Part shown: positions 46,985 to 57,016 of the stretch, one piece after another
How positions within the stretch are numbered: the first letter of the stretch is position 1
Layout: each line of letters begins with the position of its first letter
Assembly (NCBI RefSeq): GCF_011745145.1
Contig: NZ_CP050191.1
Coordinates: 1,836,481 to 1,900,480 of the forward strand
DNA from: Mycobacterium sp. DL440
Lineage (GTDB): Bacteria; Actinomycetota; Actinomycetes; Mycobacteriales; Mycobacteriaceae
DNA length: 64,000 nucleotides
Direction: 5' to 3'
Translations under genes and position numbers: made by a program
The notes under the pieces: model-generated
The model's input: the letters and a program-made list of their open reading frames with translations, nothing else
Database searches by the model: none
Told to the model about the DNA's origin: nothing

Positions 46985-48220
46985 CTACAAATCCAGCGCC
47001 TGATACGTGCGACGCACGAATCGGGGTTGTGCCATCTGAAGTTTCGCCGTCGAGGTGTTGCCGCTGACGGCGGCCGCATCCACCGAGAGATTCGGATGGT
47101 TCTGGATCAGGTAGATCAGGATCAGATCTGCCGACGGATCGGCCTGCCACCAGGTGCCGTAGGCGCCGGGCCAACTGAAAGTGCCCAATCCACCCGGGCC
47201 GAACAACTGGCGTGACTTCGCCGGATCGGTCACCACCGACAGGTTGAGGCCGAAGCCCCGGCCCACCCAGAACGGTGCCCCGAGGAACTGGTACTGCTTC
47301 TGTTCGGGGGTGAGCCGGTCGGTACGCATCACCCGTACCGATTCCTCGGACAGCACGCGCACCCCGTCGACCGTCCCGCCGGCCAACAACATCCTGGCGA
47401 ACTTCAAATAGTCGTCGGCGGTGGAGAACAACCCTGCTCCGCCCGTGCAGAACGGGGGATCGGTGATCGGCGCCGGCCCCATCACATCGTGGTTCAAGGT
47501 GTTGTCGGCGGTCAGCTGGTACATCGTCGCCGCCCGTCGCCGGCCGGCCGCGTCGACCGAGAACCCGGTGTCGACCATGCCCAGCGGCGCGAAGACCCGT
47601 TCAGACAGCACCTGGGCCAGCGGCTTGCCCTCGATCCGGGACAGCGCGATCCCGAGCACGTCGGTGGAGTGGCTGTAGGTGAGGCGTTCACCCGGCTGAT
47701 GGGCCAACGGCAGCTTGGCCACCTCGCCCAGCCAGCGGTCCTGGTCCTGGCGCAGCGACAGCTTGCCGTAGGCCGATGCCAGCGGGCCCAGGACCGAGAA
47801 CACATAGGCCAGGCCGCTGCGATGGGTCATCAGGTCGTCGAACGTGATGGGCCGCCGCGCAGGCTCGGTGAGGTCCAGAGGGCCGCGCGTCTCGCGCAGC
47901 ACACGCATGCCGGCCAGTTCGGGCAGCCATTTCGTGACCGGCTCGTTCAGCGCGAACTTGCCCTCCTCCACCAGCGTCATCGCCGCGGCCACCGTGACGG
48001 GCTTCGTCATGGAGGCGATCCGGAAGATGGTGTCGGGCTGCATCGGCAGCCCCGCGTCCACGTCGCGGTGGCCCAGGGCATTGACCTGGAGGATCCGGCC
48101 CGCCTGCCACACCAGAGTCACCGCACCGGCGAGCAGACCGGCGTCGATGGCCTCACGGATGGACGATTGATTGCCGTCGAGGTTCACCCGCGCCAGCCTA
48201 TCCAGCGGCGCCGACGCCAT
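46985..48220 (-). CDS. Beta-lactamase-fold serine hydrolase (class C / EstB-like)
   Basis: A 411-residue protein of the beta-lactamase-related family. The nucleophile motif SMTK is at residues 70-73 (FRIASMTKPVT). The second motif is YSHSTD near residue 183, where Tyr replaces the usual YxN pattern as in EstB-type esterases. A late GPGGLGTFSWPGAYGTWW segment takes the place of the KTG box. No signal peptide, so a cytosolic esterase or peptidase is likelier than a resistance enzyme. It is 19 bases downstream of the AraC-type regulator on the same strand, probably co-transcribed with it. Confidence 0.87.
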   Translation of the reverse strand: MASAPLDRLARVNLDGNQSSIREAIDAGLLAGAVTLVWQAGRILQVNALGHRDVDAGLPMQPDTIFRIASMTKPVTVAAAMTLVEEGKFALNEPVTKWLPELAGMRVLRETRGPLDLTEPARRPITFDDLMTHRSGLAYVFSVLGPLASAYGKLSLRQDQDRWLGEVAKLPLAHQPGERLTYSHSTDVLGIALSRIEGKPLAQVLSERVFAPLGMVDTGFSVDAAGRRRAATMYQLTADNTLNHDVMGPAPITDPPFCTGGAGLFSTADDYLKFARMLLAGGTVDGVRVLSEESVRVMRTDRLTPEQKQYQFLGAPFWVGRGFGLNLSVVTDPAKSRQLFGPGGLGTFSWPGAYGTWWQADPSADLILIYLIQNHPNLSVDAAAVSGNTSTAKLQMAQPRFVRRTYQALDL

Positions 48221-48238
48221 CCGCGCTGCCTCCGTGCG

Positions 48239-49327
48239 TCACCGGCGACGCCAGCGCCGGCGCGCCCTGACCACGCTCGACCAGTCCTGGTACCCGAGCC
48301 GGCGGGCGATCTCGTAATGCGGGATCAAGCGGTCACGTAGGAGATTGTCAGCGACGCTCCTGCGCACCTCGTCCAAAACTGCCCGATAGGTGGTGCCCTC
48401 CCGCTCGAGGTGCCGGCGCAATGTCCGCGACGCGTAGTGCAGGTGCAGCGCGACGTCGTCCAGCGTGAGGTCGAGAGACGACTGGTCGAGTAGATGTGCG
48501 CGCACCTGCGCGGCGACACCGGTTCGGTGTAACCGCTCGGCGCGGATACGGTCGCAGTGGGCGACCATGAGCCGGGTCGTGTGCGCGTTTGCCATCGGCG
48601 GCGCCAGGTCGAGATATCCGGCGTCGTAGACGATCTCGTTACGGGCGCATCCGAATGACACCGGAACCCGGAAGTAATCCCGGTAGACATCCGGGTCGCC
48701 CGTCACCAGATCCGCCGGGAAGGCGAATCTGATCTCGCGCAACGGGACCGCGTCGACGTCGGGGAATGTGTCGTGCTGAATCTGCATGACCGCGGTCAGA
48801 TCACGTTCGATGACGAACCTCCGGATACCCTCGGGCATGTCACCGGCATCGAAGGCCAGGACGTAGTGGTCATCGTCGATGCGGGCCGTCATGGTCGAGA
48901 AGGCGAAAGTCAGCATCGCGTAGTACAAGCCTCGGTGGACCGTGTCCCGCACGCTGGCCGACGCGGCCAGGAGATAGCCCAGATAGCCGTACGCGGTCAA
49001 GTGGTAGCGGCTGCCCAGTTCCACCCCCGAACCTGGATTGTCGGCCGAAACAGCGGCCAGGTTGCGGATCACCGCCAGTTCCTGGCTGGCCTCGACGACG
49101 GTGTCTGCGTCATCCAACGCGGTGACGTCCAGGTGCGAGCCGGCCAGCGCCGACTCGGCCGGGAACCCGCGCTGTGCCGCCCACTCGCACATGATCGCGA
49201 CCGAAACAGCTGTGCGCGGGTGGTCCCAGGGGTCCGTCATGGCCGCTATGACCCGGTTGGTCGACTGCAGGGCCGGGGAGCCGGGGAGGGCGTCCTGATC
49301 TGCGGGTTCAGTGGCGACAGAGGTCAT
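48239..49327 (-). CDS. AraC-family transcriptional regulator
   Basis: A protein of 362 residues from the ATG at 49325-49327; a start at 49363 would add 12. The N-terminal ligand domain is of the long Arabinose-binding-like type found in OruR-related regulators. The C-terminal AraC helix-turn-helix pair spans about 275-360: LTLDDVALHLHYASRTLRRHLEREGTTYRAVLDEVRR (in part) then ARRLGYQDWSSVVRARRRW. It is divergent from the NDMA alcohol dehydrogenase operon, its likely target, with an inverted repeat between. Confidence 0.88.
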   Translation of the reverse strand: MTSVATEPADQDALPGSPALQSTNRVIAAMTDPWDHPRTAVSVAIMCEWAAQRGFPAESALAGSHLDVTALDDADTVVEASQELAVIRNLAAVSADNPGSGVELGSRYHLTAYGYLGYLLAASASVRDTVHRGLYYAMLTFAFSTMTARIDDDHYVLAFDAGDMPEGIRRFVIERDLTAVMQIQHDTFPDVDAVPLREIRFAFPADLVTGDPDVYRDYFRVPVSFGCARNEIVYDAGYLDLAPPMANAHTTRLMVAHCDRIRAERLHRTGVAAQVRAHLLDQSSLDLTLDDVALHLHYASRTLRRHLEREGTTYRAVLDEVRRSVADNLLRDRLIPHYEIARRLGYQDWSSVVRARRRWRRR

Positions 49328-49465
49328 GCCGGCCAGTTTTGCCGACCCGCGAGACCCGGTCAACGGGCTCAGAATCCGCCAAAATGGCCGGAAATGTCGA
49401 GTTGTGGCCGGGGCGGCCCTGTCCTTGGACGAGCCACCGCTCTACGGTTCGGGATAGTGATTCAC

Positions 49466-49484
49466 ATCTCAGTCCGTCTGAGAT
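49466..49484. promoter_or_regulatory. Inverted repeat upstream of the alcohol dehydrogenase
   Basis: ATCTCAG (49466-49472) and CTGAGAT (49478-49484) form a perfect 7-base inverted repeat with a 5-base centre. It lies 31 bases before the GTG at 49516, in the divergent gap with the AraC regulator. It could be an operator or a leader hairpin. Confidence 0.45.
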
Positions 49485-49515
49485 TGTGTCCGGCGGCACG
49501 CAAAGAGGGGCTCTG

Positions 49516-50643
49516 GTGAAAGTAAAGGCTGCTGTCGTCGAGGAGGTCGGCGCACCCTGGACGATCTGCGAGGTTGACCTGGGAGACCCGGTCGCCGGGG
49601 AGGTTCAGGTGAAATTGGCTGCGTCGGGCCTGTGCCATTCGGACGCGCACGTTGTCGCCGGCAGCAGTCCGGTGCCGTTCATGCCGGTTCTCGGTGGGCA
49701 TGAGGGCGCCGGTGTCATCACCAAGGTCGGCCCCGGTGTCACCGGGCTGGAACAAGGCGATCACGTGGTACTCGCCTTCATACCGGCATGCGGCACTTGT
49801 CCGTCGTGCGCGAGCGGTCTGCAGAACCTGTGCGACGAGGGAGCCGGGCTGCTGACCGGGCAGGCTGTCTCGGACAAGAGTTACCGGGTGACCCGCGATG
49901 GCCGGCCGGTCATCCAGATGTGCCTGCTCGGCACCTTCGCGCCGTACGTCACGGTGAGCCAGACCTCGGTCGTCAAGATCGAGAAGGACGTGCCATTGGA
50001 GGTGGCCGCGCTGCTGGGCTGCGGTGTCTCGACCGGTTGGGGCTCGGCAACCGAGATCGGTGACACCCGTCCGGGCGACACCGCCGTGGTGATGGGCATC
50101 GGCGGCGTCGGGATCAACGCAGTGCAGGGCGCGCGGTTCGCGGGTGCCCGGTTCGTCGTCGCGATCGACCCGGTCGACTTCAAACGAAAGAAGGCGCTCG
50201 AATTCGGCGCCACCCACACATTCGCCTCGGTGGCGGACGCCGCTGCCGAGCTGCCCGACCTCACCTGGGGAGCGATGGCCCAGGTCTCGATCATCACCGT
50301 CGGTGAGATCAAAGGCGAACACATCCAGCAGGCGCTCAGCCTCACGGGTAAGGGCGGACAGGTAATCGTCACGGGCATGGGCGATTTCACCCAGTCGACC
50401 GTCGACCTCAACCTGTTCGAGCTGACCCTGCTGCAGAAGCGGGTCCAAGGCGCGGTGTTCGGCGGTGTCGGGCCCCGCACCCAGATCCCCAGGCTGCTCG
50501 CTCTCTACCGCTCGGGCAATCTCAAGCTCGACGAGCTGGTCACCACCCGCTACCGCCTGGAAGACATCAATCAGGGCTACCGGGACATGTTCGACGGCAA
50601 GAACCTTCGCGGTCTCGTCGTCTACTCCGACGCCGACTACTGA
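49516..50643 (+). CDS. NDMA-dependent alcohol dehydrogenase
   Basis: A 375-residue zinc MDR dehydrogenase of the actinobacterial NDMA-dependent class, in which NADH stays tightly bound and a mycofactocin-type or artificial carrier re-oxidises it. Catalytic zinc ligands: C40 (GLCHSD), H62/E63 (GGHEGAG); structural zinc: C92, C95, C98, C106. The nucleotide loop is VMGIGGVGINAVQGA. GTG 49516 has AAAGAGGGG upstream, and the frame before it is non-conserved. No mycofactocin genes are in the window. It precedes an aldehyde dehydrogenase, so alcohol to aldehyde to acid is the likely route. Confidence 0.88.
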   Translation: MKVKAAVVEEVGAPWTICEVDLGDPVAGEVQVKLAASGLCHSDAHVVAGSSPVPFMPVLGGHEGAGVITKVGPGVTGLEQGDHVVLAFIPACGTCPSCASGLQNLCDEGAGLLTGQAVSDKSYRVTRDGRPVIQMCLLGTFAPYVTVSQTSVVKIEKDVPLEVAALLGCGVSTGWGSATEIGDTRPGDTAVVMGIGGVGINAVQGARFAGARFVVAIDPVDFKRKKALEFGATHTFASVADAAAELPDLTWGAMAQVSIITVGEIKGEHIQQALSLTGKGGQVIVTGMGDFTQSTVDLNLFELTLLQKRVQGAVFGGVGPRTQIPRLLALYRSGNLKLDELVTTRYRLEDINQGYRDMFDGKNLRGLVVYSDADY

Positions 50644-50662
50644 ACCGACCCAAGGGGCACTG

Positions 50663-52075
50663 ATGCAGATCCAGGACCGCAACTACATCGACGGCAAGTG
50701 GGCAGTCTCGAGTGGTACCACCCGCATACCCGTCATCAACCCGGCAAACGACGAGGTGATCGCCGAGGTCGTGGCGGGCACCAATGCAGATGTCGACGCG
50801 GCCGTCGCCGCCGCCCGGGCCGCATTTCCGGCGTGGTCGGCAACGCCGGTGGGCGAGCGGGCCGATTACCTCACCGCGATCGCCGGCAAGTTGGCCGAAC
50901 GGTCCGAGGACGTGGCACGCACCATCTCCTCCGAGATGGGTTGCCCCATCACGATTTCGCGGGCCATCCAGCTAGGGCTGCCGCTCAACAGTTTCGCCGA
51001 GGCCGCCAACGTCGTGCGCGCGTACGGGTTCGAGAGCGAGTACCGGGGATCGACGATCGTGCGGGAGCCGTTCGGCGTACTGGGTGCGATCACGCCCTGG
51101 AACTACCCCCTGCACCAGATCGCGCTGAAGGTCGCCTACGGATTGGCCGCGGGAAACGCCGTGGTCGTCAAACCCAGCGAGGTGACGCCGCTGTGCGCGC
51201 TCGCGCTGACCGAGATCATCGACGAGATCGGCCTGCCCCCAGGCGTGTTCAACCTGGTGTTCGGCACCGGGGCGGATGTCGGTGAGGCGATCGCCGGGCA
51301 TGACGACGTCGACATCGTCAGCTTCACCGGGTCGACGCGGGCCGGCCGGCGCGTACAGGAAGTCGCCGCACGCACCGTCAAGCGCGTGTCGCTGGAGCTC
51401 GGGGGCAAGAGCCCCAACATCATTCTCGATGACGCCGACCTGAAATCGGTCGTGCCCGCATCGGTCAAGACGATGATGCTCAACTCCGGGCAGACCTGCT
51501 CGGCGTTGACCCGCATGATCGTCCCACGCGACAGGCTGGCCGAGGTGGAGGCGCTCGCGAAGGCAACTGCCGATGCACTGCCGGTGGGCGATCCGAGCGA
51601 CGAGGGGACCGCACTGGGCCCGCTGTCGTCCCGGGCGCAGCAGGAACGGGTGCTCGGCCACATCCGCACAGCGATGGCCGAAGGCGCACGCCTCGTCACC
51701 GGCGGGGAGTCCGCAACCGACGCGTCCGGTGCCTTCGTACGGCCGACCGTTTTCTCCGATGTCACCGAGGACATGACGATCCACCGGGAAGAGGTTTTCG
51801 GCCCGGTCCTCGCGATCGAGGCCTACGACTCCGAGGACGACGCGGTACGGATCGCGAACGCAACGGATTACGGCCTGGCCGGTGCGGTCTGGTCTGCCTC
51901 ACCGCAGCGTGCCGAGAGCATCGCGCGCCGGATCCGCGCCGGCCAGGTGCAGATCAATGCGGGCGCCTTCAACGCCAATGCCCCGTTCGGCGGGTACAAG
52001 CAGTCGGGCAACGGGCGCGAGGCCGGTGTCTACGGGCTCGAGGAATTCCTCGAGATCAAGTCGATTCAGCGGTGA
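50663..52075 (+). CDS. Aldehyde dehydrogenase family protein
   Basis: A 470-residue enzyme. Catalytic Cys279 is in NSGQTCSALTRM, Glu in LELGGKSPN, and the cofactor loop in FTGSTRAGR. ATG 50663 follows AAGGGG at good spacing and lies 20 bases after the alcohol dehydrogenase; the open frame before it overlaps that gene and is not coding. Likely oxidises the aldehyde made by the preceding enzyme. Confidence 0.92.
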   Translation: MQIQDRNYIDGKWAVSSGTTRIPVINPANDEVIAEVVAGTNADVDAAVAAARAAFPAWSATPVGERADYLTAIAGKLAERSEDVARTISSEMGCPITISRAIQLGLPLNSFAEAANVVRAYGFESEYRGSTIVREPFGVLGAITPWNYPLHQIALKVAYGLAAGNAVVVKPSEVTPLCALALTEIIDEIGLPPGVFNLVFGTGADVGEAIAGHDDVDIVSFTGSTRAGRRVQEVAARTVKRVSLELGGKSPNIILDDADLKSVVPASVKTMMLNSGQTCSALTRMIVPRDRLAEVEALAKATADALPVGDPSDEGTALGPLSSRAQQERVLGHIRTAMAEGARLVTGGESATDASGAFVRPTVFSDVTEDMTIHREEVFGPVLAIEAYDSEDDAVRIANATDYGLAGAVWSASPQRAESIARRIRAGQVQINAGAFNANAPFGGYKQSGNGREAGVYGLEEFLEIKSIQR

Positions 52076-52170
52076 CCTGACCGGCCGGGTTGTCACGGAT
52101 TCGAGATGGCCTGACCCTGCGGGTGGGTGATACTTCTCGGGCGAACAGCGCGCGGCGTGAGAAGAGGCAG

Positions 52171-53517
52171 ATGACCCAGCAGGACCAGATCGACGGTGAA
52201 CCGAGCTCCGTCGCGACTCCGGAGGCCAACCCCATGAAGCGGGTGGCGTTCGCCAGTTTCGTCGGCACCGCGATCGAGTTCTACGACTTCTACATCTACG
52301 GCACCGCTGCCGCCCTGATCTTTCCCCACGTGTTCTTCCCGAACATGGGGCCGACGATGGCGACGATCTCCTCGTTGGGGACCTTCGCGGTCGCCTTCCT
52401 GTCCCGCCCGATCGGTGCCGCGGTGTTCGGCCATTTCGGAGATCGATTGGGCCGCAAGAAAACTCTGATCGCGACGCTGCTGATCATGGGTCTGTCGACC
52501 GTCTGCGTCGGTTTGGTGCCCAGCGCAGCGACCATCGGCGTCGCCGCGCCGATCATCCTGCTGGCGCTGCGACTGCTGCAGGGCTTCGCGGTAGGCGGGG
52601 AATGGGCGGGTTCGGCGCTGCTGAGCGCCGAGTACGCGCCCGTCGGCAAGCGCGGCAGGTACGGGATGTTCACGCAGCTCGGTGCCGGCGCCGGGCTGGC
52701 CGTGAGCAACCTGGTGGTCTTCGTGGTCAGTGTGACCATCGGCGAGAAGAGCGCGGTCTTCCTGGACTGGGGCTGGCGGCTGCCGTTCCTGTTCAGCGCG
52801 GTGCTGCTGATCGTGGCGCTCTATGTGCGGTTGAGCATCGACGAGACGCCGGTCTTCGCCCGGGAGCAGGTGGCCGGTGGCGTGCCCAAGGCGCCGCTGC
52901 GCGAACTGTTCCGGACCCAGACCCGACAGGTTGCGCTCGCGGCGGGCTGCATGGTCGGCATCTTCACCATGAGCTTTCTGGGCGGCACCTACCTGATGAG
53001 TTACGCCAGCACCCGCATCGGACACCCGCGCAGCCTGATCCTCGGTGTCGGTGTGCTGGCCGGCGTCGCGCTGATGATCTTCTCGGCGATCTCGGCGCTG
53101 CTGTGCGACCGGTACGGTCGGCGGCGCGTCATTCTCGCCGGCTTCGGGCTCGCCCTGCCATGGGCGTTCGTGGTGATGCCGCTGATCGACTCCGGTTCAC
53201 CGGTGGGCTTCGCCGTGGCGATCGCCGGGATCTTCTGCATCTTCGGGATCTCCTACGGGCCGATCGCCTCGTTCCTGCCTGAGATCTTCGCCACCCGCTA
53301 CCGCTACACCGGCGCCGGCCTCGCGTTCAATCTGGCCGGCATCGTGGGTGGGGCGATTCCGCCGTTGGTCGCCGGAGTTCTGGTGGCCACGCTGGGTAGC
53401 TGGGCTGTTGGAGCGATGATGGCGGCGTTCGTCGTCGTCAGCATCGTCTCGACCGTGCTGTTGCCCGAGACAAAGGGAACCGAATTGGACGCCGTCATGA
53501 GTGACTCTGCGAGGTGA
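52171..53517 (+). CDS. MFS transporter of the metabolite:proton symporter type
   Basis: A 448-residue protein with 12 predicted TM segments. Family signs are ASFVGTAIEFYDFYIYGTAAAL (in part) in TM1, the GHFGDRLGRKKTL loop between TM2 and TM3, and LLQGFAVGGEWAGSALLSAEYAP. This is the MHS branch (shikimate, citrate, proline/betaine type) of the major facilitator superfamily. It likely imports the alcohol or acid metabolised by the adjacent dehydrogenases. ATG 52171 with AGAGG upstream is preferred to 52090. Confidence 0.88.
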   Translation: MTQQDQIDGEPSSVATPEANPMKRVAFASFVGTAIEFYDFYIYGTAAALIFPHVFFPNMGPTMATISSLGTFAVAFLSRPIGAAVFGHFGDRLGRKKTLIATLLIMGLSTVCVGLVPSAATIGVAAPIILLALRLLQGFAVGGEWAGSALLSAEYAPVGKRGRYGMFTQLGAGAGLAVSNLVVFVVSVTIGEKSAVFLDWGWRLPFLFSAVLLIVALYVRLSIDETPVFAREQVAGGVPKAPLRELFRTQTRQVALAAGCMVGIFTMSFLGGTYLMSYASTRIGHPRSLILGVGVLAGVALMIFSAISALLCDRYGRRRVILAGFGLALPWAFVVMPLIDSGSPVGFAVAIAGIFCIFGISYGPIASFLPEIFATRYRYTGAGLAFNLAGIVGGAIPPLVAGVLVATLGSWAVGAMMAAFVVVSIVSTVLLPETKGTELDAVMSDSAR

Positions 53518-53546
53518 CCGTGGCGGGCCGCAGATGTGCGGCCTGC

Positions 53547-53618
53547 TAAGCTGCCCTGCAGTTCGACGTCCTTTAACGATCCGTCCCGAGAGGCGGAGAA
53601 GGAGGTCAGGGTCACCTT
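53547..53618 (+). promoter_or_regulatory. pyr operon promoter -10 and PyrR-binding leader RNA
   Basis: TAAGCT (53547-53552) fits a -10 box. About 30 bases downstream, GTCCCGAGAGGC (53583-53594) matches the core of the PyrR recognition loop. It is directly followed by the Shine-Dalgarno AAGGAGG (53599-53605), 13 bases before the pyrR ATG. In M. smegmatis PyrR represses translation from such a leader when uridine nucleotides are high (established); the arrangement here is the same. No antiterminator/terminator pair is seen. Confidence 0.8.
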
Positions 53619-54176
53619 ATGGGCTCTTCAAGTGCCGACCGGGAATTGTTGTCTGCGGCGGACGTCGGCCGCACCGTTTCCCGGATCGCCCATCAGATCA
53701 TCGAAAAGACCGCTCTCGACGATCCCGCCGAACGTGAGCGGGTCGTTCTCCTGGGTATCCCCACGCGCGGTGTGACACTCGCCAGGCGCTTGGCCGCCAA
53801 GATCAACGAGTTCGCCGATGTGGCGTTGCCGGTGGGTGCGTTGGATATCACGCTCTACCGCGATGACCTCAACTTCAAGCCGCCGCGACCGCTGGCGGCA
53901 ACGTCGATCCCGGCCGGCGGCATCGATGACGCCGTGGTCATCCTCGTCGACGACGTCCTGTACTCCGGTCGCTCGGTGCGCTCGGCGCTGGATGCGTTGC
54001 GCGACATCGGCCGTCCGCGGGTGGTGCAGCTGGCGGTGCTGGTCGACCGCGGTCATCGGGAGCTGCCGGTGCGGGCCGATTACGTCGGCAAGAACGTGCC
54101 GACCTCGCGCACCGAGAGTGTCCACGTGCTGCTGTCCGAGGATGACGACCGTGACGGGGTGGTGATTTCGAAATGA
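53619..54176 (+). CDS. pyrR: Bifunctional pyr operon regulator / uracil phosphoribosyltransferase
   Basis: A 185-residue PRT-fold protein. The PRPP loop is [21 protein letters not shown] (in part; DDVLYSGRS near residue 110), and an Arg-rich [18 protein letters not shown] helix takes part in RNA binding. It senses UMP/UTP and binds the leader just upstream. First gene of pyrR-pyrB-pyrC-...-pyrF. Confidence 0.95.
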   Translation: MGSSSADRELLSAADVGRTVSRIAHQIIEKTALDDPAERERVVLLGIPTRGVTLARRLAAKINEFADVALPVGALDITLYRDDLNFKPPRPLAATSIPAGGIDDAVVILVDDVLYSGRSVRSALDALRDIGRPRVVQLAVLVDRGHRELPVRADYVGKNVPTSRTESVHVLLSEDDDRDGVVISK

Positions 54177-54204
54177 CGAACGCTTGCGTGAGGAATCGAC
54201 CGCT

Positions 54205-55161
54205 ATGACGACACGTCATCTCCTGTCGGCGCAGGACCTCACCCGGGATGACGCGACGGCGATCCTCGACGACGCCGACCGCTTCCGCGAGGCGCTGCTG
54301 GGCCGCGAGGTCAAGAAGCTGCCGACGTTGCGCGGCCGCACCGTCATCACGATGTTCTACGAGAACTCCACCCGTACCCGGGTCTCGTTCGAGGTCGCAG
54401 GCAAGTGGATGAGCGCCGACGTGATCAACGTCAGCTCGTCGGGATCCTCGGTGGCCAAAGGGGAGTCGCTGCGCGATACCGCATTGACCCTGCGCGCCGC
54501 CGGCGCCGACGCCCTGATCATCCGCCACCCCGCCTCGGGCGCCGCGCAACAGCTCGCGGAGTGGACCGCCGAGGACGGGGGCGGGGGGCCCAGCGTGATC
54601 AACGCCGGCGACGGCACCCATGAGCATCCGACCCAGGCCCTGCTCGACGCCTTGACCATCCGCCAGCGGCTGGGCTCGATCGAGGGCAGGCGCGTGGTGA
54701 TCGTCGGCGACGTGCTGCACAGCCGCGTGGCCCGGTCGAACGTATCCCTGCTGGCCACCCTGGGTGCCGAGGTGGTGCTGGTGGCGCCACCGACGCTGCT
54801 GCCGGTCGGGGTGTCCGGCTGGCCGGTCACGGTGTCGCACGACCTCGACGCCGAACTGCCCGCTGCCGATGCGGTGTTGATGCTGCGGGTCCAGGCCGAG
54901 CGGATGAACGGTGCGTTCTTCCCGTCCGCGCGTGAGTACTCGGTGCGCTACGGGTTGTCGGAGAAGCGTCAGGCCATGCTGCCCGGCAACGCCGTGGTGC
55001 TGCACCCCGGCCCGATGCTGCGCGGTATGGAGATCGCGTTCCCGGTTGCCGATTCTTCGCAATCGGCTGTTCTGCAACAGGTTTCAAATGGTGTCCATGT
55101 GCGGATGGCGGTGCTGTTCCATCTGCTGGTGGGTGCGGATCGAGAGGCGATCAGCGTATGA
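54205..55161 (+). CDS. pyrB: Aspartate carbamoyltransferase catalytic subunit
   Basis: A 318-residue ATCase. Carbamoyl-phosphate site STRTRVSFE near residue 55; [12 protein letters not shown] (about 133-144) and the late [11 protein letters not shown] are intact. No pyrI is present, as in other mycobacteria. ATG 54205 is used; the frame from 54184 adds seven unconserved residues. It overlaps pyrC by 4 bases. Confidence 0.95.
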   Translation: MTTRHLLSAQDLTRDDATAILDDADRFREALLGREVKKLPTLRGRTVITMFYENSTRTRVSFEVAGKWMSADVINVSSSGSSVAKGESLRDTALTLRAAGADALIIRHPASGAAQQLAEWTAEDGGGGPSVINAGDGTHEHPTQALLDALTIRQRLGSIEGRRVVIVGDVLHSRVARSNVSLLATLGAEVVLVAPPTLLPVGVSGWPVTVSHDLDAELPAADAVLMLRVQAERMNGAFFPSAREYSVRYGLSEKRQAMLPGNAVVLHPGPMLRGMEIAFPVADSSQSAVLQQVSNGVHVRMAVLFHLLVGADREAISV

Positions 55162-56519
55162 CGAGACACATCGCAGACTCGAATCCGCCGGTGCTCATCC
55201 GCGGTGTCCGCCTCTACGGTGAGGGCGACGCGCTCGACGTGTTGGTCGCCGACGGGCAGCTCGTGGAAATTGGACCGGGGATCGGTTCCGATGCACCCAA
55301 GGGTGCCGAGGTGGTCGAAGCCGCCGGCCAGCTGCTGTTGCCGGGCTTCGTCGACCTGCACACCCATCTGCGCGAGCCGGGTCGCGAGTACGCCGAGGAC
55401 ATCGAAACCGGTTCGGCGGCAGCAGCTCTCGGTGGGTACACCGCGGTGTTCGCGATGGCCAACACTGATCCGGTCGCCGATTCCGCGGTGGTCACCGACC
55501 ACGTGTGGAATCGCGGCCAGCAGGTGGGCCTGGTCGACGTGCACCCAGTCGGTGCGGTCACCGTCGGTCTCAAGGGCAAGCAGCTCACCGAGATGGGCCT
55601 GATGGCCGACGGTGTCGGTCAGGTACGGATGTTCTCCGACGATGGTCTGTGCGTCGATGATCCGCTGGTGATGCGGCGGGCGCTCGAATACGCCACCGGT
55701 CTCGGAGTGCTCATCGCCCAGCACGCCGAAGAGCCGCGGCTGACCGTCGGTGCGGTCGCCCATGAAGGGCCCAACGCCGCCCGGCTGGGCCTGGCCGGGT
55801 GGCCACGCTCGGCCGAAGAGTCGATCGTGGCCCGTGACGCGATCCTGGCCCGCGATGCCGGTGCTCGGGTGCACATCTGCCACGCGTCCACCGCGGGCAC
55901 TGTGGAATTGCTGAAATGGGCCAAGGCGCAGGGTATTTCGATCACCGCCGAGGTCACCCCGCACCACCTGCTGCTCGACGACGGTCGGCTGGCCAGCTAC
56001 GACGGACGCAACCGCGTCAACCCGCCGTTGCGGGAGGACAGCGATGCCGAGGCACTGCGCCAGGCGCTGGCCGACGGGGTGATCGACTGCGTCGCCACCG
56101 ATCACGCGCCGCATGCCGAGCACGAGAAGTGCTGTGAATTCTCGGTCGCCCGTCCGGGCATGCTCGGCCTGCAGACCGCTCTGTCGGTGGTGGCCGAGAC
56201 CATGGTGCGGCCCGGCCTGCTGACCTGGCGCGGCGTGGCCAAGGTGATGAGCGAGGCCCCCGCGGCCATCGTCGGGCTGCCCGATCAGGGCCGGCCGCTG
56301 GAAGTGGGCGAGCCTGCCAACCTCACGGTGATCGATCCCGATGCGACCTGGACGGTCGAAGGCGACGGGCTGGCCAGCCGGTCGGACAACACGCCCTTCG
56401 AATCGATGACGCTGCCCGCGACGGTGACCGCCACATTGCTGCGGGGCAAGATCACCGCACTCGACGGGAAGTGTCCTTCAGCGGGCAGAGGCGCGACGAC
56501 CCGGGGATCGGCGCCGTGA
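55158..56519 (+). CDS. pyrC: Dihydroorotase
   Basis: A 453-residue type I dihydroorotase. Zinc-binding HTH is in [17 protein letters not shown]; later metal ligands include His in HICHAS, and Asp in [14 protein letters not shown]. It forms dihydroorotate from carbamoyl aspartate. About 15 residues at the C-terminus ([14 protein letters not shown]) exceed the M. tuberculosis protein; this tail arises where the gene runs into the next start (GTGA overlap). ATG 55158 overlaps pyrB. Confidence 0.94.
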   Translation: MTRHIADSNPPVLIRGVRLYGEGDALDVLVADGQLVEIGPGIGSDAPKGAEVVEAAGQLLLPGFVDLHTHLREPGREYAEDIETGSAAAALGGYTAVFAMANTDPVADSAVVTDHVWNRGQQVGLVDVHPVGAVTVGLKGKQLTEMGLMADGVGQVRMFSDDGLCVDDPLVMRRALEYATGLGVLIAQHAEEPRLTVGAVAHEGPNAARLGLAGWPRSAEESIVARDAILARDAGARVHICHASTAGTVELLKWAKAQGISITAEVTPHHLLLDDGRLASYDGRNRVNPPLREDSDAEALRQALADGVIDCVATDHAPHAEHEKCCEFSVARPGMLGLQTALSVVAETMVRPGLLTWRGVAKVMSEAPAAIVGLPDQGRPLEVGEPANLTVIDPDATWTVEGDGLASRSDNTPFESMTLPATVTATLLRGKITALDGKCPSAGRGATTRGSAP

Positions 56520-57016
56520 ACACTCCCACGCTGATCGCGTCGCTGATCCTGGCCGGCCTGCTGGCCGTGCTGATCGCGTTCCTGATCCGCCAGATGATGC
56601 GCGGCTGGTTGCATCGCGCACAGCGCCAGGCTGAACTGATCGGCACCCTGCCGCCCCTGCCCGAGACCGTCAGCGCATCGATCATTCCGCCGATGAAGGG
56701 CATGTACGTCGGCAGCACCGTGGTGCCGCATTGGAACGACAAGGTGGCCGCCGGCAGCCTTGGCTTTCGGGCCAAGGCCGTGCTGACCCGCTACCCCGAG
56801 GGAATCATGTTGCAGCGCAGCGGGGCCGGCCCGGTCTGGATCCCCGCCGAGTCGGTCACCGCTATCAGGACCGAGCGTGGAATCGCAGGCAAGGCACTGA
56901 CTTACGACGGAATCCTGGCCATCAGGTGGCGGCTGCCTTCGGGCACCGAGATCGATACCGGGTTCCGCGCCGACAATCGCGCAGAGTACGACCGCTGGCT
57001 GGAGGAAGAGGCATGA
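56516..57016 (+). CDS. Single-TM protein with PH-like domain (Rv1382-like)
   Basis: A 166-residue protein. One TM segment near the N-terminus (about residues 6-26: [17 protein letters not shown]) and a cytosolic beta-rich domain ([50 protein letters not shown]). It lies between pyrC and carA in all mycobacteria I recall (Rv1382). The GTG at 56516 and the downstream ATGA overlap with carA show tight coupling. Function unknown; a link to membrane-proximal control of carbamoyl phosphate supply is only a guess. Confidence 0.85.
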   Translation: MNTPTLIASLILAGLLAVLIAFLIRQMMRGWLHRAQRQAELIGTLPPLPETVSASIIPPMKGMYVGSTVVPHWNDKVAAGSLGFRAKAVLTRYPEGIMLQRSGAGPVWIPAESVTAIRTERGIAGKALTYDGILAIRWRLPSGTEIDTGFRADNRAEYDRWLEEEA

